Assembly (NCBI GenBank): GCA_947493695.1
Contig: CANLSF010000007.1
Coordinates: forward strand, 1 to 64,000
DNA: 64,000 bases
Source of the DNA: an uncultured Kiloniellaceae bacterium
GTDB taxonomy: Bacteria; Pseudomonadota; Alphaproteobacteria; Kiloniellales; Kiloniellaceae
Reading direction: 5' to 3'
In this document: positions 53,332 to 61,117 of the stretch, one piece after another
Layout of the letters: every line of letters begins with the position of its first letter
How positions within the stretch are numbered: position 1 is the stretch's first letter
The notes under the pieces: generated by a model
Seen by the model: the letters and a program-made list of their open reading frames with translations, nothing else
What the model was told of the DNA's origin: nothing
Database searches by the model: none
Made by a program: the position numbers and the translations under genes

Positions 53332-54033
53332 ATGCGCACTAATCCAAAGTTGGGCCTGGTTTTCCTGCACGCTCTCCCGCTCGACGGAACAATGTGGTCA
53401 GGGCAGATGGATTTGCTTCCAGGCTCCAGCTATGCGCCGACTCTCTACAGTTTTGGCGACAGCGTCGAAGCCTGGGCAAAGGAAGTCCTCAGCCAGGTTG
53501 ACCATGAAAAACTGATCGTTGTTGGTTGCTCTGTTGGCGGGTCCTGTGCACTGGACCTGGCGGTCGCAGCACCGGAACGGATCGCAGCGCTCGTGCTTAT
53601 CGGCACAAAGGCAGGACAAAACACTGACCCGGCCTTCCACGCCACAGCTCTGGATGTCATCAAAAATCGGGGAATTGATAGCGCCTGGTCCAGGTATTGG
53701 GCCCCCCTGTTCTCGAAGACAGTCGATCTGGAAGTTCAGGAAGCTGCAAAGAGCATTGCTCTGTCTCAGCCACCTCACGACATCGCCCTTGGTGTGACAG
53801 CATTCCACAGACGCAAGAGTCGCGACGGGTGCCTTTCCGAGTTTCGAAGTCCTGTCATCGTGATTTCGGGAGAAGACGATATAGCCCCCGGTCCAAAAGC
53901 GAGCGCTGAGCTTGCCGCATCCGCCCCAAACGGCATCCTTCACATTATTCCTTCCTGCGGTCACTACGTTCCGCTCGAACGACCTGAGGCGCTGAACGCA
54001 ATCTTGCGTCCTGTCATCGCGCCCCTGCTTTAG
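53332..54033 (+). CDS. Alpha/beta hydrolase
   Basis: A 233-residue alpha/beta hydrolase: FLHALPLDGTMW near the start (oxyanion), nucleophile elbow GCSVGGSCAL with serine, acidic residue in VISGEDDIAPG, and histidine in SCGHYVPLERPEA. There is no signal peptide. It resembles the pimeloyl/3-oxoadipate enol-lactonase-like group; the substrate is unknown. It starts 22 bp after xylG, possibly in the same transcript; it may act on a sugar-derived lactone, but that is a guess. Confidence 0.88.
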   Translation: MRTNPKLGLVFLHALPLDGTMWSGQMDLLPGSSYAPTLYSFGDSVEAWAKEVLSQVDHEKLIVVGCSVGGSCALDLAVAAPERIAALVLIGTKAGQNTDPAFHATALDVIKNRGIDSAWSRYWAPLFSKTVDLEVQEAAKSIALSQPPHDIALGVTAFHRRKSRDGCLSEFRSPVIVISGEDDIAPGPKASAELAASAPNGILHIIPSCGHYVPLERPEALNAILRPVIAPLL

Positions 54034-54545
54034 CGCGCATCGAGCTTCGGCTGCCCCTGAAGGAAAAGAACCAGGTCTCCGACCGTCACCACCTTGGTCC
54101 ACATGGGGTTTGCCTCCACATCGTCGAGACTGCGCCCGATGCGTTCGGCGATGTCCAGAAGGCTGTCGTCCAGATCCTCTTCATCAACTCCAAGATCGTC
54201 CCAAAAGCGATCGCTCGCACGGACTGGATAGAGATAGGAAAACTCTTCATAAACCGCCCGAATGATCCAGGGGTCAATCGCACGGCGGTCAAATGAGCGG
54301 GCAAATCCGCAGATACTCTCCCCGCTCCTGCTTTCCGCTTCGCGCTTGGTACGGCGCGAGTCAATCAGCATCGGCACACCAACAGCTGCAGCCAATATGA
54401 ATAGCAACGGCCACCACACATGGACCACCAACTGGACTACCAACGAAAGCAGTCCCAGTATGATCGTAGCAATGACCGTCCACGCCAATGGCCCCAGGGG
54501 TTGACCGACAGGGGCAGCGGGCATGTTTCGCGAGAAAGTACGCAT
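54030..54545 (-). CDS. Membrane protein with a possible acyl-carrier-like C-terminal domain
   Basis: A 171-residue protein with two hydrophobic segments (WTVIATIILGLLSLVVQLVV and WWPLLFILAAAVGVPMLI) and a cytoplasmic C-terminal domain of about 95 residues. That domain ends in a four-helix pattern reminiscent of acyl carrier proteins (DFWDDLGVDEEDL-type stretch, DDSLLDIAERIG, VTVGDLVLFLQ). The DSL tripeptide is at the place of the phosphopantetheine serine, but the similarity is weak. No family is firmly recognised. It overlaps the alpha/beta hydrolase stop by 4 bp. Confidence 0.55.
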   Translation of the reverse strand: MRTFSRNMPAAPVGQPLGPLAWTVIATIILGLLSLVVQLVVHVWWPLLFILAAAVGVPMLIDSRRTKREAESRSGESICGFARSFDRRAIDPWIIRAVYEEFSYLYPVRASDRFWDDLGVDEEDLDDSLLDIAERIGRSLDDVEANPMWTKVVTVGDLVLFLQGQPKLDAR

Positions 54546-54593
54546 GAGAAAAGACTACAAGCCCATCCGACGGCTCACCAGCGCAAATTGCTC

Positions 54594-55127
54594 TCAGGAC
54601 TTAATACGAAACGCCTGAAAGACATAGCCACTGGGATAATTTTTGGTCTCGGTGCATTCAATTTCTGCGCCGGTGGACCGCTCACCAAAGAGCCTGACCC
54701 CGCTTCCCAGTAGAATGGGCGCGCGTTTGAGCCGCAGGACGTCGATCACTCCCATGTCCAGCAGCGCACCGGCAAATGCGCCGCCGCCACAGAGGTAGAT
54801 CTCGCCCTCTGCTGTTGCTTTAAGGCTCTCAAGCATCTCGTGGTCTGTATCGCGGATGACCTCAACATCACTGTTTTCAGGGCATAGCAGAGTCCGCGAA
54901 AAGACCAGTGAGCGCATCGAAGGATAGGGATTCTGTCCGGGCTCTGACCCAAAGCGATAACCGAACTCGTAAGTGGCACGCCCCATAATCGCGACACTGT
55001 AGCCGGCCATGCGGCCTTGATAGTCTTCCACAACAGGGCCGCTGTGCGCGAAGCCGGATACATCACCGTCGGGGCCTGCAATAAAGCCGTCGAGCGACAT
55101 GGCGACGTCGTAGATGATCGGATGCAT
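54594..55127 (-). CDS. Dihydrofolate reductase-family protein (RibD C-terminal-like)
   Basis: A 177-residue single-domain reductase: HPIIYDVAMSLDGFIAGPDG at the start, GRATYEFGYRF in the middle, and IYLCGGGAFAGALLDMGVID before the end, as in the YyaP/YwjB group with a DHFR fold. It binds NADPH but rarely reduces dihydrofolate; the true substrate is unknown. GGAG lies 7 bp before ATG 55127, which I prefer to the ATG at 55139. Confidence 0.9.
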   Translation of the reverse strand: MHPIIYDVAMSLDGFIAGPDGDVSGFAHSGPVVEDYQGRMAGYSVAIMGRATYEFGYRFGSEPGQNPYPSMRSLVFSRTLLCPENSDVEVIRDTDHEMLESLKATAEGEIYLCGGGAFAGALLDMGVIDVLRLKRAPILLGSGVRLFGERSTGAEIECTETKNYPSGYVFQAFRIKS

Positions 55128-55319
55128 AGGATGCTCCATGAGAAATAAGATCTGGGTTAGCCAGGCGGCTGTATGAATACGCAGGTCTTATTTGATCACG
55201 ATCGGAGCACTCTTCGTTCTGGGCTTAGTAAATTCTGATGACGTCTAGGTAGGGACGCAGAACGCGACAGTCAATATCCAAGCACTGACGGGACGGCGTA
55301 TGGCGGCCCCCACTTTCCG

Positions 55320-55760
55320 TCAATTCGCCAGATAACGGTTCCAAACCTCGTAAGCCAACAGGCCCAGTAGCGCAAAGCGAACAATCAGTCCGATCTGGCT
55401 TTGCTTCAGCCGTACCGATTCCTCCGTCATATCCAGGTTCAGGTGTTTCGCCGGATCGGCCCAGGGGTTAAACCCGAACTGAAAGCTGCGGTCCTTCGTG
55501 TCGAGCTGGAGAATCTGGTACCTGAGCAGCCAGGATTTCGTGCGATAGAGGGTGGCCTTTTCGACATCTGGAAAGGCAATAACCCAATCACCACACTGCA
55601 CATGGTCCTCAAAGACCCGAAATCTGGCCCGGCGCGAGAAAGCCCAGTTCATCGAGGCTTTCGGCTCCGCCGCTTCCTTGTCCGTTCCCTTACACCAACA
55701 GCTGTAGAGCGGCTTGGTCTGAGGTCGATCCGTGCGGTCTGTCGAAAGCATGTCACTCAC
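55320..55760 (-). CDS. Hypothetical protein, C-terminal membrane segment
   Basis: A 146-residue protein of unknown function. Residues 45-110 look like a compact beta-rich domain (FRVFEDHVQCGDWVIAFPDV, SWLLRYQILQLDT), possibly PH-like, and residues 122-142 (IGLIVRFALLGLLAYEVW) form one hydrophobic segment near the C-terminus. Two cysteines (SCWCKG) precede the domain. I cannot place it in a family. It follows the exonuclease-like gene by 20 bp on the same strand. Confidence 0.6.
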   Translation of the reverse strand: MSDMLSTDRTDRPQTKPLYSCWCKGTDKEAAEPKASMNWAFSRRARFRVFEDHVQCGDWVIAFPDVEKATLYRTKSWLLRYQILQLDTKDRSFQFGFNPWADPAKHLNLDMTEESVRLKQSQIGLIVRFALLGLLAYEVWNRYLAN

Positions 55761-55780
55761 GGTTTTGGTTTCGCCTTTTC

Positions 55781-56581
55781 CTATAATTCAAGTACGAGCG
55801 GGCAATGATCGGAAACCTCCGGATCTCTAACCACATCAAACGCGCGCACCTCATCTTCACGGTTGATGAGCATGTAATCCGCGAATTTTCCCGGCTTCGC
55901 ATAGTGGGAAGACCGCGTGCCGGTGAAACCCCGGCCCGTTACCAGTTCGACCATTCCGGCAGCCTCAAGAATGCCAAGCGTCTCACTGCCCGGTTCAACA
56001 TTGAAATCACCGCAGATCACCGCTAGGTCATCCGGCTCGGAGACCTGTTTCGACAGATCGAGAAGCCGCTGCGCCTGCGCGGCACGCTCCCGGGTGTCCA
56101 TCTTCCCATTGAGGTCACGCAGCCCATGCATATGGGTGATGCTGACAGGTCTTTTTTGCGCGTAGTCGTACAGACGAATTCCGTGGGCACTGCGCGAACG
56201 AGGATGCTCGCCGTAGCCGACAGGCGAATAACCTTTATGCACGAAGCCCTGCGCCTGGCCGATAACCGGATAAGATTTGTGAACGAAAGTCGCGAGCCCC
56301 CATTGTGAGGGGATCTGCGCATCATCATCCCACAGCACACCCTGCGCCGCGGGACAAAAGACTGCAGCGTGATCCGGCAGTACATCACAGACATTACGGA
56401 AGAAGTTGGCTCTTTGCGGCAACACATGGTCGCCATCGCGGTAGGTCAGCCAGTCCCTGTCAGTCTCCGGGCTGTGGACCACTTCCTGAAGGCAGAGAAC
56501 ATCAGGTGCCGATTCGCCAAGATATGGCAGGAGCTCTTCGTACAGCTTTCCGCCCCAGCCGTTCAAACACATGATCTGCAC
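55781..56581 (-). CDS. Endonuclease/exonuclease/phosphatase family protein
   Basis: A 266-residue metal-dependent phosphoesterase with the EEP-fold residues in order: CLNGWGGKLY, the metal Glu in VLCLQEVVHS, HMHGLRDLNGKMDT, the GDFN motif in AVICGDFNVEPGS, DYMLINREDE and the catalytic VSDHCPLVLEL at the very C-terminus. There is no signal peptide. The substrate could be nucleic acid or a phosphoester; not decidable. It is divergent from a LysE-family gene. Confidence 0.9.
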   Translation of the reverse strand: MQIMCLNGWGGKLYEELLPYLGESAPDVLCLQEVVHSPETDRDWLTYRDGDHVLPQRANFFRNVCDVLPDHAAVFCPAAQGVLWDDDAQIPSQWGLATFVHKSYPVIGQAQGFVHKGYSPVGYGEHPRSRSAHGIRLYDYAQKRPVSITHMHGLRDLNGKMDTRERAAQAQRLLDLSKQVSEPDDLAVICGDFNVEPGSETLGILEAAGMVELVTGRGFTGTRSSHYAKPGKFADYMLINREDEVRAFDVVRDPEVSDHCPLVLEL

Positions 56582-56750
56582 TTCGCAATCCTCACACTGC
56601 TATTCCGTCACCCCGCCGACCCGCTTTCTCCCGTTGGCAGGTGTCCGAGTGTTCCCTCACCAATGGCCCGAGTCACGCAACATTTCATTTATCCCTCTCA
56701 CATGCGCCCTTCCCCTCGACAGTCTGCAGAATTTCCGTTACCAGCGTGCC

Positions 56751-57341
56751 ATGCTCACATTTGCCGCTGCCGTCTTCTTCCTCCTCATCACGCCGGGTCC
56801 GGGTGTTCTCTCCACAGCGGGAGTTGGCGCGGCCTTTGGTTCGCAGCCGGGCGCGCGTTACATTTTCGGACTCTTCATCGGCACCAATCTCGTTGCCCTG
56901 GCGGTGATTTCCGGCTTGGCGGCGATCCTGCTGGCGACGCCCGAAGTGCGGCTGATCCTGCTGATCGCCTCGGGTTGCTACCTGGTTTTTCTGGCCGCAC
57001 GCATTGCGCTCTCTGGCACGAAAATAGCCTTCATCGAGGCGACGAAACCACCCGGCATCTGGGGTGGGATCACCCTGCAGGCCATCAACCCGAAGGCCTA
57101 CGCGGTCAACACCGCCCTCTTTACCGGGTTCGCCTTTTGGCCGGAAAGTCTGGCGAGCGAAACCCTGATCAAACTTCTGGTGATCAACGCAATCTGGATC
57201 CCGATCCACTTTCTCTGGCTCGGCGCCGGCGTCTGGCTGCACCGCCTCGACCTTCCGGCCCGCACTCAGTTTGCGATCAACCTGGCCATGGCCCTCTCTA
57301 TGCTGGCGGTCGTCACATTGGCCGCTTTTGCACCGAAGTAA
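56751..57341 (+). CDS. LysE/RhtB-family exporter
   Basis: A 196-residue inner-membrane protein with six hydrophobic helices and the family start FFLLITPGPGVLSTAGVGAAFG, followed by the LQAINPKAYAVNTALFTGF motif. RhtB-type carriers export homoserine, threonine or other amino acids. The start is at ATG 56751, where family similarity begins; the ribosome binding site is poor. The frame stays open well upstream, but that part does not look like an exporter. Confidence 0.88.
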   Translation: MLTFAAAVFFLLITPGPGVLSTAGVGAAFGSQPGARYIFGLFIGTNLVALAVISGLAAILLATPEVRLILLIASGCYLVFLAARIALSGTKIAFIEATKPPGIWGGITLQAINPKAYAVNTALFTGFAFWPESLASETLIKLLVINAIWIPIHFLWLGAGVWLHRLDLPARTQFAINLAMALSMLAVVTLAAFAPK

Positions 57342-57349
57342 TTTTCAAT

Positions 57350-57374
57350 CCGACCTTCCTTGGCTGAAGGCCGG
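57350..57374 (+). terminator. Hairpin after the LysE-family gene
   Basis: CCGACCTTC (57350-57358) pairs with GAAGGCCGG (57366-57374) apart from one mismatch, 8 bp after the stop; no clear T-run follows. Confidence 0.4.
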
Positions 57375-57517
57375 ATCGTTCCCCGTAACACCAGAGGTTT
57401 CCGCCTACGTTGGAAATTCAGCCTTTGATGTTGTATGGTGATTTAGACGATTGACGTTGCGGGCTCAGACCCGGGTCACTTCGTTGATCGATCTCCCCTT
57501 TCACGGAGGTGTTCAAC

Positions 57518-58474
57518 ATGCATTCAAAAAAACTACTAGCGCTCTGCTGCGTTGCTGCAACGTCGGCCTACAGTTCCGCTGCGCTGGCCGCAGATGTTGT
57601 CATTGGCGTTCCCAACTGGCCGTCGGTTCAGGCGACCGCTCACGTTTTGAAAGTCGCCATGGAGGACAAACTCGGTCTGGAGGTCGAGCTGCGGGACGGC
57701 TCCAACACGGCAGTTTTCAAGGGAATGGACGCCGGTTCGATCCATGTGCATCCGGAGGCCTGGCTGCCCAACCTGAATCATCTCAAGCGTCAATTCGTCG
57801 ATGGCAAGAAATCGATAAAAATGCATCCGAGCGGTGCGGTCGGCACGCAGGCGATGTGCGTCACAAAAGCGACCGCGGAAAGAACCGGGATCTCAGAGCT
57901 CAAAGAGCTGAAAAATTCTGATATGGCTAAGAATTTCGATAGCGACGGTGACGGTAAAGGCGAGGTCTGGATCGGCGCGGAAGGATGGGGCTCGACACCG
58001 ATTGAGAGAATTCGCGCCCGGTCTTACGGCTATGATGCCAGCATGACCCTTAAAGTTATGGACGAGACCGCGGCTCTGAGCGAAGTCGACAAGGCCGTCA
58101 AGGAAGACAAAAACATCGTCTTTTTCTGCTACACCCCTCACCACATGTTTGCCGCTCATGAACTGGTGGTTCTGAAGGAACCCGCCTACGACGCAACAAA
58201 GTGGGTGATCGTTCAACCCTCTCCCACGCCGGGCTGGCTGGAGAAATCGAGTGCCGGCGTCGCTTGGGATACCGCAATCCTGAATGTCAGCTACGCCGCA
58301 TCCTTGGAGGCGGATCAACCCAAGGCAGCGGCGATGTTGTCCAAGGTATCGCTCGACACCGATACACTGACGGCAATGACCTACGCGCTGGCTGTCGAAA
58401 AGCAGAAACCGGCCGAATTCGCAGCCAAGTGGGTTGAAGAGAATAAGGAAACCGTCGAGAGCTGGTTTCAGTAG
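57518..58474 (+). CDS. Glycine betaine/choline-type substrate-binding protein
   Basis: A 318-residue periplasmic binding protein of the OpuAC/ProX family. GGAGG lies 9 bp before ATG 57518 and the signal peptide ends SSAALAAD. Early motifs are VVIGVPNWPSVQATAHVLKV and the carboxyl-binding pattern SIHVHPEAWLPNL; later WGSTPIERIRARSYGYDASM and FFCYTPHHMFAAHELVVLKE. It may bind betaine, choline or proline betaine. No permease or ATPase gene is adjacent, so it is an orphan binding protein here. Confidence 0.9.
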   Translation: MHSKKLLALCCVAATSAYSSAALAADVVIGVPNWPSVQATAHVLKVAMEDKLGLEVELRDGSNTAVFKGMDAGSIHVHPEAWLPNLNHLKRQFVDGKKSIKMHPSGAVGTQAMCVTKATAERTGISELKELKNSDMAKNFDSDGDGKGEVWIGAEGWGSTPIERIRARSYGYDASMTLKVMDETAALSEVDKAVKEDKNIVFFCYTPHHMFAAHELVVLKEPAYDATKWVIVQPSPTPGWLEKSSAGVAWDTAILNVSYAASLEADQPKAAAMLSKVSLDTDTLTAMTYALAVEKQKPAEFAAKWVEENKETVESWFQ

Positions 58475-58519
58475 CCTACAGCGCGACCGCGTAAACAATT
58501 GAATGCAACAGTTAGTCTC

Positions 58520-58555
58520 CCTCATGTCCGGTCATACTGTTTCCCGGACATGAGG
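58520..58555 (+). terminator. Hairpin after the binding-protein gene
   Basis: Perfect 12-bp arms CCTCATGTCCGG (58520-58531) and CCGGACATGAGG (58544-58555), 46 bp after the stop. There is no T-run, but stem length and position favour transcription termination. Confidence 0.55.
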
Positions 58556-58605
58556 CATCTCCTTGAAATGCGCCATCATCTTCTGAAACCGGGTCGAAAA
58601 CCTTT

Positions 58606-59205
58606 ATGAGCGATGGCCTGGTTCCGGTCGAAATCATCGACGACCTCAAACACCGGCATGCCGAAGTTCATCGGCATTATCACACCTGGGCCCACATAGA
58701 GGCGCTCATGAGTTGGCAGGAAAAGCTCGCCGGGCAACTCAATGATCCCACCTCGGTCGAGCTCGCTGTTCTCTTCCACGATGCGATCTACGATCCCCGT
58801 GCAACAGACAACGAAGCCCGAAGCGCCGCACTCATGATGTCGACACTCGAAAGCTTTGTTCCCCGAACGACTCTCGACAGAGCGAACACACTTATTCTGG
58901 CGACCGCCGGGCACCAGTTGCCCAACACGGCAGATCACATGCTGAAGGCCGATTGCGCCTTCTTTCTCGACATGGATCTCTCAATCCTTGGCACGGCTCC
59001 AACTCTCTTCGACGCCTACGAAGAAGCGATCAGAAACGAATACGCGTTCGTTCCTGCCGAAGATTACCGCAAAGGCCGTGGCGCACTCCTGCGGGATTTT
59101 CATGCGCGTGAGAGGCTCTACTTCACCGATTACTTTCATGACCGTCTCGATCAACAGGCGAGGACCAACCTGACCCGAAGTATCGAGAAACTGAAACTGG
59201 CTTGA
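58606..59205 (+). CDS. HD-domain metal-dependent phosphohydrolase
   Basis: A 199-residue HD-superfamily protein. Metal ligands are seen in RHYHTWAHIEAL and the HD pair in AVLFHDAIYDPRATDNE, with an aspartate later in FFLDMDLSILG. It matches the group annotated as predicted metal-dependent HD phosphohydrolases, whose substrates are unknown. It stands alone between the binding-protein gene and an alcohol-dehydrogenase-family gene. Confidence 0.9.
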   Translation: MSDGLVPVEIIDDLKHRHAEVHRHYHTWAHIEALMSWQEKLAGQLNDPTSVELAVLFHDAIYDPRATDNEARSAALMMSTLESFVPRTTLDRANTLILATAGHQLPNTADHMLKADCAFFLDMDLSILGTAPTLFDAYEEAIRNEYAFVPAEDYRKGRGALLRDFHARERLYFTDYFHDRLDQQARTNLTRSIEKLKLA

Positions 59206-59351
59206 GCCCAACAGACTCTCTCGGAACATCCTGCCTGATTTCCAGATCCCCTGTTGCCAAGGCTCGGTGCGAGACAATAGGCTTTCCTATATCGGGCCGG
59301 GCGCGTTGATGGCGAACGCCCCGCCCCAAACCGGATGGAAAGCAACTGCCC

Positions 59352-60464
59352 ATGACCACGGCAAATCACGAGCGCCCCGACGCAACCATGATGGCGGTCG
59401 TGACCACCGGAAACGGCGGCTATGACAAGCTTGAATACCGTGCGGTCCCGATCCCCGTGCCGGGGCCTCATGAGGTGCTGTTGAGGGTGCTCGCGGCAGG
59501 CGTCAACAACACGGAGATAAACACCCGGCTCGGCTGGTACTCCTCGAGCGTGACCGAAAGTACGGATTCGACTGCCGGGTCTCAGTCCGGCGCGGTGGAG
59601 CAGAAAAGCGATGGCGGCTGGAACGGAGCGACGCCCTTCCCGATTATTCAAGGCACGGACTGCTGCGGCCGTGTGGTCTCGGTCGGACCGGATACTGCGG
59701 GCGACCTGATCGGCAAGCGGGTTCTCGTTCGGGCCTGCATGCGCCCCGCTGGCTACGAGAGCTTCGAGAATGTCTGGATGGCCTCCGACTTCAACGGCGC
59801 CTTTGCGGAATACGTGAAGGTGCCTGCCGGCGAGGTCTTTGCCGTCGATTGCGACTGGTCGAACGAGGAACTGGCCACGATCCCCTGTGCCTACGGGACA
59901 GCGGAAAACATGCTGCAGCGCGCGCATGTTGGCCCCGACGATCAGGTTCTGGTGACCGGCGCATCGGGCGGCGTGGGCTCGGCAACGCTCCAACTTGCAA
60001 AACGCCGGGGCGCTCACGTCACAGCATTGACGAGCAAAGCCAAGATGGATCAGCTGCATGAGCTCGGGGCTGATGCGGTTCTTGACCGGAACAGCGACCT
60101 GATAGGCGCGCTTGGTGAAAACGCGCTTGATGTGATTGTCGATAACGTCGCCGGGCCGGGCTTCCCGAAGATGCTCAAGCTGCTGAAACCCGGTGGCCGC
60201 TATGTCTCTTCCGGCGCCATCGCCGGGCCGCTTGTGAGCCTCGACATGCGCGATATGTACTTGAAAGACATCACTCTGATCGGCAGCACCGCCTGGGACG
60301 AACCGGTCTTCCCAAATCTGATTTCCTACATCGAACGCGGCGAGATCCGGCCCCTGCTTTCAAAGGTTTTCCCGCTTGCAGAAATCGCGGCGGCCCAGCG
60401 GGAATTCATGGAAAAAACGCACTTCGGCAACTTCGTTCTTGTCCCGCCCTTCCACGGAAAATAG
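59352..60464 (+). CDS. Medium-chain dehydrogenase/reductase (alcohol dehydrogenase family)
   Basis: A 370-residue MDR protein with a GroES-like N-terminal domain (VPGPHEVLLRVLAAGVNNTEI; GTDCCGRVVSVGPD) and a Rossmann domain with GASGGVGSATLQLAKRRGAHV. The VNNTEIN segment is closer to quinone oxidoreductases than to catalytic-zinc alcohol dehydrogenases; the typical catalytic zinc cysteine is not apparent at the expected place. The residue range 60-80 has an insertion (SSSVTESTDSTAGSQSGAVE). It starts the pair with the LysE-family gene 11 bp downstream. Confidence 0.9.
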   Translation: MTTANHERPDATMMAVVTTGNGGYDKLEYRAVPIPVPGPHEVLLRVLAAGVNNTEINTRLGWYSSSVTESTDSTAGSQSGAVEQKSDGGWNGATPFPIIQGTDCCGRVVSVGPDTAGDLIGKRVLVRACMRPAGYESFENVWMASDFNGAFAEYVKVPAGEVFAVDCDWSNEELATIPCAYGTAENMLQRAHVGPDDQVLVTGASGGVGSATLQLAKRRGAHVTALTSKAKMDQLHELGADAVLDRNSDLIGALGENALDVIVDNVAGPGFPKMLKLLKPGGRYVSSGAIAGPLVSLDMRDMYLKDITLIGSTAWDEPVFPNLISYIERGEIRPLLSKVFPLAEIAAAQREFMEKTHFGNFVLVPPFHGK

Positions 60465-60475
60465 ACCTTACTGCT

Positions 60476-61078
60476 ATGGAACTCACACACCTCATCGCAT
60501 TCAATATCGCGCTCTTCGCGGCGATCGCCAGTCCCGGCCCGGCTCTGCTGGTGGCGATCAGGACGACACTCAGCACCGGGCGGCAATCGGGCATTGCGGT
60601 CGGTCTGGGGCTCGGTGTCGTCGCGTCGCTTTGGACCCTGGCCGCCCTGCTGGGACTGGAGACTGTCTTTATTCTCTTTCCCTGGGCCTACACATTGGTC
60701 AAGTTCCTCGGCGCAGGTTACCTGATCTATGTGGCCTACGGGATGTGGACCGGTGCCCGCGACCCGATCAGGACCGAGGTCAAACCGGCTGCCCACGCTT
60801 TCCGCCAGGGTCTGCTGATCAACATCCTGAACCCGAAATCCGTCCTCTTCGCCGCGGCGGTGCTGGTGGTCATCTTCCCGGCAGGCATGACCTTGACGGA
60901 GAACCTCCTGATCGTCGCCAACCACCTTTTGATCGAAGCACTCTTTTACACTGCACTGGCCTTTGCCATGAGCCGCCCTGCCGTCAGCACAGGCTACATG
61001 CGCGCAAAGCTTTACATCGACCGCTGCGCGGCGGGCGTTCTCGGGCTGCTTGGGCTTCGGCTGCTGATGACCCGCTGA
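60476..61078 (+). CDS. LysE/RhtB-family exporter
   Basis: A 200-residue inner-membrane protein with six hydrophobic helices, start FNIALFAAIASPGPALLVAI, and the INILNPKSVLFAAAVLVVIF motif of RhtB-type exporters. It is a third LysE-superfamily protein in the window. It follows the dehydrogenase gene by 11 bp and is probably co-transcribed with it, which might mean efflux of a product or substrate of that enzyme. Confidence 0.9.
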   Translation: MELTHLIAFNIALFAAIASPGPALLVAIRTTLSTGRQSGIAVGLGLGVVASLWTLAALLGLETVFILFPWAYTLVKFLGAGYLIYVAYGMWTGARDPIRTEVKPAAHAFRQGLLINILNPKSVLFAAAVLVVIFPAGMTLTENLLIVANHLLIEALFYTALAFAMSRPAVSTGYMRAKLYIDRCAAGVLGLLGLRLLMTR

Positions 61079-61117
61079 GGCCGCGGGTTGAGCGGTCTTT
61101 TGTGGGACTGGCTCGGC

